Assembly (NCBI GenBank): GCA_016192105.1
Contig: JACPUV010000014.1
Coordinates: forward strand, 1-59,443
DNA: 59,443 nucleotides
Direction: 5' to 3'
From: Sphingobacteriales bacterium
Lineage (GTDB): Bacteria > Bacteroidota > Bacteroidia > Chitinophagales > Chitinophagaceae
The position numbers and the translations under genes are program-made. The notes beneath the pieces were generated by a model. The model made no database searches, was not told the origin of the DNA, and worked only from the letters and a program-made list of their open reading frames with translations. Shown here one piece after another: positions 44,457 through 51,770 of the stretch. Within the stretch, counting starts at the first letter, position 1. Every line of letters starts with the position of its first letter.

Positions 44457-45770
44457 ATGCAGACGGCTCCGAAAAAAGTAGTAAACGCCTGGGCAATGTA
44501 TGACTGGGCCAATTCAGCCTATAACCTGGTCATCACGTCCACCATCTTCCCTGCTTATTTTGAAGCCATCGCAGTGGACGATAAGGAAGCCTCAAAAACC
44601 GCGGTTACCTTCCTGGGCCGGCATTTTGAAAATACTTCGCTGTATAATTATGCGCTTGCTTTTGCCATGCTGATCGTGGCGCTGATCTCCCCGCTTCTTT
44701 CCTCTATCGCCGACTATAAAGGCAATAAGAAGAACTTCATGCAGTTCTTTATGACCATCGGAAGCCTGGCCTGCGCTTCCATGTTCTTTTTTGAAAAACA
44801 TACCCTCGTGATTGGTGTGCTGTCCATGATCGTGGCCTGTGTGGGTTTCTGGGGCAGCCTGGTATTTTATAATTCGTTCCTCCCGGAAATTGCCGCTCCG
44901 GAAGACCGGGACCGGATCAGTGCCAAAGGATTTACCTACGGGTATATCGGCAGTGTGCTGTTACAGGTCATCTGCTTTGTATTTGTATTCTTCCCGGGCA
45001 TTTTAGGAGGTGATAAAGAATCCACGATCCAGTTCAGGACCTCCTTCCTGCTGGTGGCTATCTGGTGGTGGGGCTTCGGGCAATATTCTCTTCGCCGCTT
45101 ACCCAAACCCGCGCCGGCAGGTTCAGGCGACCTGCGACACCACATCCTGTCAAAAGGCTATCATGAATTACAAAAAGTGTGGGACCAGTTAAAACACATG
45201 CCTCCGCTGAAACGGTTTCTCGGTGCTTATTTCTTTTACAACATGGGGGTACAGACCGTGATGCTGGTGGCCGCCTTATATGGCAAAAGCGAACTGGAGA
45301 TCCCAACCGATAATCTCATTATTGCGATCATCCTGATCCAGCTGATCGCGATCCCCGGCGCTTTTACCATTTCCTGGCTTTCCTCCAGGTTCGGCAATAT
45401 CCATACCCTGATCGGCATTGTTATTTTCTGGATCTTCCTGTGTTATGTTGGCTACCTATTACCCGTTGGGGGCATTTATGAATTTTACGGACTGGCTGCT
45501 GCTGTGGGTTTCGTAATGGGCGGGATCCAGTCACTGAGCCGCTCCACCTATGCGAAGCTGATGCCTGAAACAAAAGACACGGCTTCCTTCTTCAGCTTCT
45601 ATGATGTATCGGAGAAAGTGGCCGCTGTTATTGGTATTTTCAGTTTTGGCTTTATCAATGAACTGACCGGCTCCCAACGAAATTCCGTACTGGCCCTGAT
45701 GATCTTTTTTATCCTTGGTTTGTTATTGCTGTTTTATGCAGCAGCCGTAAAGCCCCCAAAACCTGCCTGA
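44457..45770 (+). CDS. MFS transporter, UMF1 (Atg22-like) family
   Basis: A 437-aa inner-membrane transporter with about 12 helices. The opening VVNAWAMYDWANSAYNLVIT, then LLSSIADYKGNKKNFMQFF, NSFLPEIAAPEDRDRISAKG and VMGGIQSLSRSTYAKLMPE are the signatures of UMF1 proteins, which resemble yeast Atg22 vacuolar amino-acid effluxers. The substrate in bacteria is unknown. A near-consensus TACTTTTA box lies about 20 bp upstream of the start. Confidence 0.92.
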   Translation: MQTAPKKVVNAWAMYDWANSAYNLVITSTIFPAYFEAIAVDDKEASKTAVTFLGRHFENTSLYNYALAFAMLIVALISPLLSSIADYKGNKKNFMQFFMTIGSLACASMFFFEKHTLVIGVLSMIVACVGFWGSLVFYNSFLPEIAAPEDRDRISAKGFTYGYIGSVLLQVICFVFVFFPGILGGDKESTIQFRTSFLLVAIWWWGFGQYSLRRLPKPAPAGSGDLRHHILSKGYHELQKVWDQLKHMPPLKRFLGAYFFYNMGVQTVMLVAALYGKSELEIPTDNLIIAIILIQLIAIPGAFTISWLSSRFGNIHTLIGIVIFWIFLCYVGYLLPVGGIYEFYGLAAAVGFVMGGIQSLSRSTYAKLMPETKDTASFFSFYDVSEKVAAVIGIFSFGFINELTGSQRNSVLALMIFFILGLLLLFYAAAVKPPKPA

Positions 45771-45833
45771 CGGCACTATAGGCCCCGGCCACAAAAAGAC
45801 GGCTGGTTCCGAAAAAGTAAATACAATATAACG

Positions 45834-45902
45834 ATGAAGCTCTATACGATCAATACCGGAGGCCCCCTAAATCCCGCAAAGGGGGACTTCAGACCCTGTT
45901 AA
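45834..45902 (+). pseudogene. Truncated copy of the MBL-hydrolase 5' end
   Basis: ATG at 45834 starts MKLYTINTGG, which repeats the beginning of the real gene at 45922 (MQLYTINTGF) with synonymous base changes. After nine matching codons the frame runs into a GC-rich palindrome (PLNPAKGD) and stops at TAA 45900–45902 after 22 codons. It looks like the stump of a tandem duplicate cut off at the palindrome. Confidence 0.7.
45863..45889. repeat. GC-rich palindromic element upstream of the MBL-hydrolase gene
   Basis: GCCCCCTAAATCCCGCAAAG then GGGGA: an imperfect palindrome of the CCCCCT…AGGGGG type widespread in Bacteroidota intergenic regions. It sits exactly where the duplicated 5' end of the hydrolase gene stops matching. 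Confidence 0.65.
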
Positions 45903-45921
45903 AAGAAAAAACAAGATAATT

Positions 45922-46782
45922 ATGCAACTCTATACTATAAATACCGGTTTTTTCAAACTTGATGGGGGTGCGATGTTTGGAGTGGTGCCAAAGACAATCT
46001 GGAACAAGATCAATCCCGCGGATGAACGCAATCTTTGTGACTGGGCCCTGCGCTGTATGCTGATTGAGGACGGGAACCGGCTGATCCTGGTGGATACCGG
46101 TAACGGTGATAAGCAGGATGCCAAATTCTTCGGCCATTATTACCTGCATGGCGATGATACACTGGAAAAATCGCTGAAGCGTCACGGATTCCATCCCGAT
46201 GACATCACCGATGTGTTCCTGACCCACCTGCATTTTGATCATTGCGGAGGCACAATCAAAAGAGAAGGGGACAAACTGGTACCGGCATTTAAGAACGCGA
46301 AATGCTGGAGCAATAAAGAACACTGGGATTGGGCCGTTTTTCCCAATGATCGGGAGAAAGCTTCTTTCCTGAAAGAAAACATCTTACCCATCCGGGAAAA
46401 CGGGCAACTGGAGCTGGTGGAAGTAAACGCCGGTATTGACGGCAAACTGGGCCGGACCGGTTTTACTGAAAATATATCCGTGCGGTTTGTAAGCGGTCAT
46501 ACCGACAATATGATGCTGCCGCAAATACAGTACAAGGGCCGCACCATCGTGTATATGGCCGATCTGCTGCCTTCGCAGGGACATATCCCGATCCCTTATG
46601 TAATGGGATATGATATGTTCCCGCTGACCACGATCAACGAGAAAAAATCATTCCTAAAAGAAGCACTGGAAGGAAATTATATCCTGTTCTTCGAACATGA
46701 CCCGGTTTATGAATGCTGCACCCTTAAACAAACAGAAAAGGGGATCCGGCCGGATCAGTTTTTTAAACTGGAAGAGATCTGA
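45922..46782 (+). CDS. MBL-fold metallo-hydrolase
   Basis: A 286-aa metallo-beta-lactamase-fold enzyme without a signal peptide. The metal site THLHFDHCGG gives H102, H104, D106 and H107; ILVDTGNGDK precedes it, FVSGHTDNMM supplies the third metal His and YMADLLPS the bridging Asp. This arrangement resembles AHL-lactonase-like and other alpha/beta hydrolytic MBL proteins, but quorum-signal cleavage cannot be claimed from motifs alone. Its 3' end overlaps the convergent membrane-protein gene by 28 bp. Confidence 0.9.
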   Translation: MQLYTINTGFFKLDGGAMFGVVPKTIWNKINPADERNLCDWALRCMLIEDGNRLILVDTGNGDKQDAKFFGHYYLHGDDTLEKSLKRHGFHPDDITDVFLTHLHFDHCGGTIKREGDKLVPAFKNAKCWSNKEHWDWAVFPNDREKASFLKENILPIRENGQLELVEVNAGIDGKLGRTGFTENISVRFVSGHTDNMMLPQIQYKGRTIVYMADLLPSQGHIPIPYVMGYDMFPLTTINEKKSFLKEALEGNYILFFEHDPVYECCTLKQTEKGIRPDQFFKLEEI

Positions 46783-47774
46783 TCATCCGCCTTACCGGTA
46801 TAGAATTTTTTGATCCCTAATATCATCAGGCTGCCGAGGATGGCCGGAATCACAAGGTTAATAAACCAGATGCCCGCCGTGGCGAAAAAGATCCCGGCCT
46901 TGTTCGTACTGAAAAGGCCGCTAAAGATCAGGGCCACTTTGCCTTTCAGTCCCAGTTCAGCGATCGCGAAAGTCGGAAGGATGGCCATTACGAGGAAGGA
47001 AATGCTGACAGACCAGCAGGCAACCCATACACTAATCTTCACATCAAAAAAAACAAAGAGCAGGTAATACTGAAGCAGGAACACCAGGTACCGGAGAAAA
47101 GAAAGGGCCAGTAAGCGGATCAGGATCCCTGTATTAAAATCTTCCAGCGCCCGGGTGAGGTAATTGAATTTTTTCATGAAGGGCAGCCGGTCCACCCAGT
47201 TAGCCAGCCAGGACAGCCTGAAATAAAAAAGCAGGAGTACCAGGAGGGCCGCCATCACTCCATAGATCACCACCTGCAGCCAGAGACCGTTCACCACCTG
47301 CCCGGTTTCAATAGCGGGTTTCAACAGGATAAGCCCGGCCAATCCCATAACCAGTGTGATGATAAGCTGGCTGATACTGCCCACGATCGTTACCGCAATT
47401 GTCTTTAAGCGGTTGCCCTCTTCCATATACAATACACGGCCCAGGTATTCGCCCACCCGGTTGGGGGTACTGACCGAAAAGGATACCCCGGAAAGGATGG
47501 CCCTGAATGCGGTTGAGAAGGGGATAGATTGTATGCCACTTACCGAGATCTTCCATTTCCAGGCCTCGACGGACCAGTTGACGATCATCAGTCCTATAAC
47601 CGCCACCATATTCAGCAACAGGGGGCTGCGGAAGGAGCTTTTGATATGCTGCCAGGCCAACCCGATATCCGGCTGTCCGCTGATCTCCTGGTAAATGGAC
47701 CAGGATAACCACAGGAACAGGACCGGGCCCAGTAAGTAATTGATGAAGATTTTGATATTACGGTGCAGCTTCAT
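46755..47774 (-). CDS. YbhN/LPG-synthase-like integral membrane protein
   Basis: A 339-aa protein with about eight hydrophobic segments, no soluble domain and the conserved region RAILSGVSFSVSTPNRVGEYLGR near residues 95–117. This is the membrane part of the YbhN/UPF0104/lysylphosphatidylglycerol-synthase-like family; the aminoacyl-transfer domain of MprF is missing, so lipid flipping or transport is the more likely role, by inference. I use the ATG at 47774 (MKLHRNIKIFINYLL); the frame continues to 47849 but that extension overlaps ruvC. Confidence 0.82.
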   Translation of the reverse strand: MKLHRNIKIFINYLLGPVLFLWLSWSIYQEISGQPDIGLAWQHIKSSFRSPLLLNMVAVIGLMIVNWSVEAWKWKISVSGIQSIPFSTAFRAILSGVSFSVSTPNRVGEYLGRVLYMEEGNRLKTIAVTIVGSISQLIITLVMGLAGLILLKPAIETGQVVNGLWLQVVIYGVMAALLVLLLFYFRLSWLANWVDRLPFMKKFNYLTRALEDFNTGILIRLLALSFLRYLVFLLQYYLLFVFFDVKISVWVACWSVSISFLVMAILPTFAIAELGLKGKVALIFSGLFSTNKAGIFFATAGIWFINLVIPAILGSLMILGIKKFYTGKADDQISSSLKN

Positions 47775-48366
47775 TAATCTTGTAAAAATACATCCCCCGC
47801 TGGAAAAGCCTGTCAAAATAATATTGGGAATCGACCCCGGAACCATCATAATGGGCTATGGCCTGGTTAAGGTGAAAGGGCGTGAAGTCAGTTTACTGGA
47901 TCTCGGTGTGCTGAAGCCGGGCAAAGTGAAGGACAGCTATAAAAAACTGCAACTCATCTTTAATACCGTCAGCGGGCTCATCAGCAAATACCAGCCTACG
48001 GATTTTGCCATTGAAGCCCCTTTCTTTGGCAAAAATGTACAGAGTATGCTGAAACTGGGAAGGGCACAGGGGGTTGCTATTGCTGCTGCCATGCGGCACG
48101 GACTGGAGGTAACGGAATATTCACCCAAGAAAGTAAAGCAGTCCGTGACCGGCAATGGAAACGCGGACAAGGAACAGGTGATGAAAATGCTGCAAACCCT
48201 GTTATCCTTCAAAGACAGTTCGCAATACTATGATGCCACGGATGCACTGGCCGTGGCGCTGTGCCATCACTATCAATCCTCCTCCCCTGCCGGAAAAGCG
48301 GGCAAAGGACTGAAAGGCTGGGATGATTTTATTAAAAAGAATCCGGGCCGGATCGTAAAAAAATAA
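47740..48366 (+). CDS. ruvC: Holliday junction resolvase RuvC
   Basis: RuvC cuts Holliday junctions after RuvAB migration. ILGIDPGTIIMGYG holds the first catalytic Asp, FAIEAPFFGKNVQSMLKLGRAQG the Glu, and DATDALAVALCHH the last acidic residues. The start is unresolved: the conserved part begins at about 47812, and the only ATGs in frame (47740, 47743) precede it by about 24 codons and overlap the divergent gene's start. CTG at 47800 or TTG at 47824 would fit the family length better. I report the full open frame. Confidence 0.88.
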   Translation: MMKILILRCSFINLVKIHPPLEKPVKIILGIDPGTIIMGYGLVKVKGREVSLLDLGVLKPGKVKDSYKKLQLIFNTVSGLISKYQPTDFAIEAPFFGKNVQSMLKLGRAQGVAIAAAMRHGLEVTEYSPKKVKQSVTGNGNADKEQVMKMLQTLLSFKDSSQYYDATDALAVALCHHYQSSSPAGKAGKGLKGWDDFIKKNPGRIVKK

Positions 48367-48367
48367 A

Positions 48368-48757
48368 TTACAGCCGCGCTAAAATTTTCTCCTGCGCTTT
48401 TTTCAGGCTCTCTGCCGTGGCCTGCGGTTTGGCCCGGGTAAAGTTCAGGTCATTGGCGGAATGGATGGGAACCAGGTGCAGGTGCGCATGCGGCACTTCC
48501 AGCCCGATCACACTGATCCCGCAACGGTTGCAGTCAAAGGCCTTTTCAATGGCTTTGGCAATGGGTTGCGCAAAGAGCAGCAGTTCCTGCAGGTATTCTG
48601 CCGGCAGGTCGAACAAATTGTCCACTTCGGTTTTGGGCACCACCAGTACATGCCCTTCCCGTAAGGGAAACAGGTCGAGGAAGGCAAAGAACTTATCATT
48701 CTCTGCAATTTTATAAGAAGGGATCTCCCCTGCAATGATTTTTGAAAAAATGGTCAT
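48368..48757 (-). CDS. HIT family nucleotide-binding protein
   Basis: A 129-aa histidine-triad protein starting MTIFSKIIAGEIPSYKIAEN; the frame is open 22 codons further but those residues are not family-like. FAFLDLFPLREGHVLVVPK and the triad HAHLHLVP identify the HIT family, which hydrolyses nucleotide phosphoramidates and related adenylates. The physiological substrate is not known. It lies downstream of greA on the same strand, behind a terminator. Confidence 0.93.
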   Translation of the reverse strand: MTIFSKIIAGEIPSYKIAENDKFFAFLDLFPLREGHVLVVPKTEVDNLFDLPAEYLQELLLFAQPIAKAIEKAFDCNRCGISVIGLEVPHAHLHLVPIHSANDLNFTRAKPQATAESLKKAQEKILARL

Positions 48758-48852
48758 ACCGCCAAAGAATTTAGATAATGATAAACGAAAATAATAAGAC
48801 AGCCGGCTGCGTACTGCTTTCATGACGGGATAAAGCTACTTTCTTTTACGAA

Positions 48853-48879
48853 AAAAGTCTTCGGTGTACGAAGACTTTT
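48853..48879 (-). terminator. Terminator of greA
   Basis: A perfect 11-bp stem AAAAGTCTTCG/CGAAGACTTTT (48853–48863 with 48869–48879) with loop GTGTA. On the minus strand it ends in TTTTTTCG. Confidence 0.85.
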
Positions 48880-48900
48880 CAAACTGCTTTTAAGATCAGC

Positions 48901-49374
48901 TTATGCCGTGATCCCTTCAATTTTGAACCGGAGTATCCCGGCCGGCGCCTGTACTTCGGCCGTATCACCCACTACTTTGCCCAGTATTCCTTTCCCGATC
49001 GGCGATGTCACCGAGATCTTGCCGGCTTTCAGGTCGGCTTCCTTTTCGCTTACGATTTTGTACGTAACCTGTTTTTTGGTGTTCAGGTTGGTCAGTGTCA
49101 CTTTGGTCAGGATGGAAACCTTGCTCGTATCGATATTCGATTCATCCAGCACCCTGACATTTGCCATGGAGCCTTCCATAGCAGCAATTTTGGCCTCCAG
49201 GAGTCCCTGGGCTTCTTTGGCTGCATCGTATTCGGCATTCTCTTTCAGGTCTCCCTTTTCACGGGCTTCAGCGATCGCCTTACTGGCAGCCGGGCGGTCC
49301 ACTGTTTTCATCCGCTGCAGGTCTGCCTTCATTTGTTCCAGCGTTTCCTTTGTCACATACTGTAATGTACTCAT
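48901..49374 (-). CDS. greA: Transcription elongation factor GreA
   Basis: GreA rescues backtracked RNA polymerase by stimulating transcript cleavage. The 157-aa protein has the N-terminal coiled coil, with the acidic tip in EAREKGDLKENAEYDAAKEA (about residues 36–55), and the C-terminal FKBP-like domain ending SPIGKGILGKVVGDTAEVQA. Length is normal. The start is supported by a perfect Shine-Dalgarno (AGGAGG, 5-nt spacing), exceptional in this window. Confidence 0.96.
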   Translation of the reverse strand: MSTLQYVTKETLEQMKADLQRMKTVDRPAASKAIAEAREKGDLKENAEYDAAKEAQGLLEAKIAAMEGSMANVRVLDESNIDTSKVSILTKVTLTNLNTKKQVTYKIVSEKEADLKAGKISVTSPIGKGILGKVVGDTAEVQAPAGILRFKIEGITA

Positions 49375-49379
49375 AGACT

Positions 49380-49387
49380 CCTCCTTT
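49380..49387 (-). promoter_or_regulatory. Strong Shine-Dalgarno before greA
   Basis: On the minus strand the sequence AAAGGAGG, extended to AAAGGAGGAG, ends 5 nt before the ATG. Other genes in the window have A/T-rich leaders without such a site. Confidence 0.9.
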
Positions 49388-49434
49388 GATAAAATAAAAA
49401 AAATAACAACGCCTCAGTTTTATCTGAAGCGTTG
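49388..49434 (-). terminator. Terminator between the lipoprotein gene and greA
   Basis: A hairpin CAACGC–TCAG / CTGA–GCGTTG (49407–49417 with 49424–49434), with one C·A mismatch and a 6-nt loop. On the minus strand it is followed by TTATTTTTTTTATTTT. Confidence 0.8.
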
Positions 49435-49499
49435 CATTATGGATGTAAAGGTATATAAAGTTTTGAAAACCTGAAACCAGACCTGTAATTTATTGAGAA

Positions 49500-49955
49500 T
49501 TAGCGTTTTTCAAACTCATAAAACCGGTCATACCCCAGGGTGTATTGTACGGCACGGATGATTCTTCCGTCGTTTTTCAGGTCAAAATCGTCAAACCGCC
49601 ATTCCAGGCGCCGGGTTTGCTGCCGGTCTTCCATGTTAAGCAGCAGGAACTGCATGTTTCGCGATTCCCAATGCCCTTCGCTGTTATTATAAATACCTTT
49701 GTTTTGTTTACCGGCTTTCCAGTAACCGACAAGTGTATCGGTTCCTTCCGTATAACTCGCCTTCCCGTTATTCTCCAAATGAAACAGGCCCTGTTCATAG
49801 CCGGTCCTTAATTCAGAGGTACCGCTCGGCTGGCTCTTCCAGGCTGTTTTCAATTTCCAGTTGCCCACCAACCGGTCCTCCAGGTCCTTTGAACAGGAAG
49901 AAACCATGACCAGTGTGGCCATGTAAAAAAAGGCTTTATTGATTTTCCTGTTCAT
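49500..49955 (-). CDS. Lipocalin-like lipoprotein of unknown function
   Basis: A 151-aa lipoprotein with lipobox MVSSC. The mature part starts SKDLEDRLVGNWKLKTAW; the LVGNWKL motif followed by short strands resembles small lipocalin-like (DUF4923/5004-type) lipoproteins of Bacteroidota, but I cannot assign a specific family. It is followed by a clear terminator before greA, so it is probably transcribed alone. Confidence 0.7.
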   Translation of the reverse strand: MNRKINKAFFYMATLVMVSSCSKDLEDRLVGNWKLKTAWKSQPSGTSELRTGYEQGLFHLENNGKASYTEGTDTLVGYWKAGKQNKGIYNNSEGHWESRNMQFLLLNMEDRQQTRRLEWRFDDFDLKNDGRIIRAVQYTLGYDRFYEFEKR

Positions 49956-50004
49956 TGTTCGGGTTTACAGAAGAATTATGATCCCTCTTTTCAGCCAGCG
50001 AAAA

Positions 50005-50937
50005 TTACGATCCGGCGATTCCCAGTTTTCCCAGCAAAACAGCGGCCATCTTATACGAAGCTTCCTGGCTGTACCCGGCGATATGCGGAGTGATCAGTAC
50101 ATCCGGGCGGGCCAGTAACCACTGCAGCTGTTCTTTTTCTTTTTCCGTGTAAGCAGGCAAATTTTCATTGGGCAGCACATCGAGACCCGCACCCGAAATC
50201 TTCTTTTGCTCCAGGGCATTTACCAGTGCCCCCAGGTTCATCACTTTCCCCCGGGATGTATTCAGCAGGTACGGTTGTCGTTCCAGGGATTCAAAAAAGG
50301 AATCACCGGCCATGTCCAGGGTATCCGCGGTAAGGGGTACATGCAGGCTGATGATATCGGCGTACCTGGCAATCTGTTCAGGGCCCGCTTCCTTAATATA
50401 TCCCTCCGCGAAACCATATTTATATTTATCATAAGCCAGTACGGTTACCTCAAACGGCTGGAGCAAACGGGCAAAACGGCTGCCTGTATTGCCAAATCCA
50501 TAGATCCCCACGGTTTTCCCATAGAGTTCGGTACCTGTATTTTCAACCCGCTTCCAGTGTCCCTGTTTAATTTCATCGCGGGATGATGCAATATGATTCA
50601 TCAGGCAGAGCAATAGGCCCAGGGTATGTTCTGCCACCGCGTTCCGGTTACCTTCCGGGCTGCTTTCGCAACGAATTCCCCTGCTTTCCGCATAGGGTAC
50701 ATCAATGAGTTCCATCCCGCTGCCAAGACGGCCTATCCATTTCAATCGGACGGCTTTATCCAGCAGTTGCCTGTTTACGGGTATTCTCGTCGTAACCACC
50801 AGCCCTTCGGCTTCCCCGATCTTTTCCACCAGTTCCCCGTATGAGATTTCAGGAGCATACACGGTCGCGTATCCCTTCTTTTGCAACTGATCCGCCAGGT
50901 AAGGGTGGGCTCTTCCTGTTATAATGACCTTTTTCAT
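50005..50937 (-). CDS. D-isomer-specific 2-hydroxyacid dehydrogenase
   Basis: A 310-aa NAD-dependent dehydrogenase related to phosphoglycerate dehydrogenase. WIGRLGSGMELIDVPYAESR and NAVAEHTLGLLLCLMN start the catalytic region, VGIYGFGNTGSRFARLL is the NAD-binding fold, YLLNTSRGKVMNLGALVNAL follows, and ITPHIAGYS carries the catalytic His. There is no ACT domain as in full-length SerA. Its start overlaps the rsmA stop by 4 bp (ATGA), which indicates coupling. The hydroxyacid substrate is unknown; phosphoglycerate is possible. Confidence 0.9.
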   Translation of the reverse strand: MKKVIITGRAHPYLADQLQKKGYATVYAPEISYGELVEKIGEAEGLVVTTRIPVNRQLLDKAVRLKWIGRLGSGMELIDVPYAESRGIRCESSPEGNRNAVAEHTLGLLLCLMNHIASSRDEIKQGHWKRVENTGTELYGKTVGIYGFGNTGSRFARLLQPFEVTVLAYDKYKYGFAEGYIKEAGPEQIARYADIISLHVPLTADTLDMAGDSFFESLERQPYLLNTSRGKVMNLGALVNALEQKKISGAGLDVLPNENLPAYTEKEKEQLQWLLARPDVLITPHIAGYSQEASYKMAAVLLGKLGIAGS

Positions 50938-51686
50938 TTCATTTTACAAATAAGCGCGGCAAATTGTTCAACCGTGAGCTGCTCGGCTCTTTTAGTAAAC
51001 AAGTCGTCTGCGAGGATTGCTGCATCAAACAGGCTTTTTACCGCGTTGCGGAGGGTTTTCCGGCGCTGGTTAAAAGCTGTTTTTACCAGCAGGAAAAATT
51101 TTTTCTCATCCGCGATTTCCAGGGGCAATTTCCTGGGCAGCAACCGGATCACGCCGCTCTTTACCTTGGGAGGCGGCTGGAAACACTGTTCGTTCACATC
51201 AAAGAGGTAGTCCACTTCAAAAAAAGCCTGTACCAGCACACTCAGTACACCATAGGTTTTACTGCCTTCCCGGGCCGCTACGCGTTGCGCCACTTCCTTC
51301 TGGAACATCCCCAGCATGCATTCCACCTGGTCTTTCCAGTCCAGTATTTTAAAAAGGATCTGCGTTGAAATATTATAAGGGAAATTCCCCACTACTGTAA
51401 ACCGGTCCGTGTAAGGTTGATCCATATCGAGGAAGCTCTGGTGAATGAGTTTCCCTTCGATTGGCGGAAATGTGTGCAACAGGTAGCTGATCTTTTCTTC
51501 ATCCAGTTCCACCGCCCTGAATTCAATTCCCGGGATGCCGAGCAGGTATTTGGTCAGGGCGCCTCCGCCGGGTCCCACTTCCAGTAAGCGGGAGAAGGGG
51601 TGCTCCTGCAGGGCCGAAACGATTTTCCGGCAAATATTCTCATCCCGGAGAAAGTGCTGTCCCAGTGACTTCTTGAGCGTGTACAT
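50934..51686 (-). CDS. rsmA: 16S rRNA dimethyladenosine methyltransferase
   Basis: RsmA (KsgA) dimethylates two adjacent adenosines near the 3' end of 16S rRNA using S-adenosylmethionine. The 250-aa protein opens MYTLKKSLGQHFLRDE, the typical start, so I use the ATG at 51686 and not the longer frame to 51770. LLEVGPGGGALTKYLL is the SAM-binding motif and VVGNFPYNIS the catalytic N(L/F)PY motif. QCFQPPPKVKSGVIRL is also characteristic. Confidence 0.95.
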   Translation of the reverse strand: MYTLKKSLGQHFLRDENICRKIVSALQEHPFSRLLEVGPGGGALTKYLLGIPGIEFRAVELDEEKISYLLHTFPPIEGKLIHQSFLDMDQPYTDRFTVVGNFPYNISTQILFKILDWKDQVECMLGMFQKEVAQRVAAREGSKTYGVLSVLVQAFFEVDYLFDVNEQCFQPPPKVKSGVIRLLPRKLPLEIADEKKFFLLVKTAFNQRRKTLRNAVKSLFDAAILADDLFTKRAEQLTVEQFAALICKMK

Positions 51687-51727
51687 GATTACAAAAGTAA
51701 CCGGATTGGGGGAGCCATAAAAAAGAA

Positions 51728-51752
51728 GCCCTTCCCGGAGCGCGGGAAGGGC
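51728..51752 (-). terminator. Terminator after the T9SS cargo gene ending at 51771
   Basis: A perfect 10-bp GC-rich stem (51728–51737 with 51743–51752) with loop GAGCG. The minus strand continues CTTCTTTTTT. It separates this gene from rsmA. Confidence 0.85.
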
Positions 51753-51770
51753 CGGATGGTTGATCAGCAA

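Noticed and set aside
47740..48366. A complete ruvABC operon
   Set aside because: Only ruvB (28.5 kb) and ruvC (47.7 kb) are present and they are 18 kb apart; no ruvA is seen.
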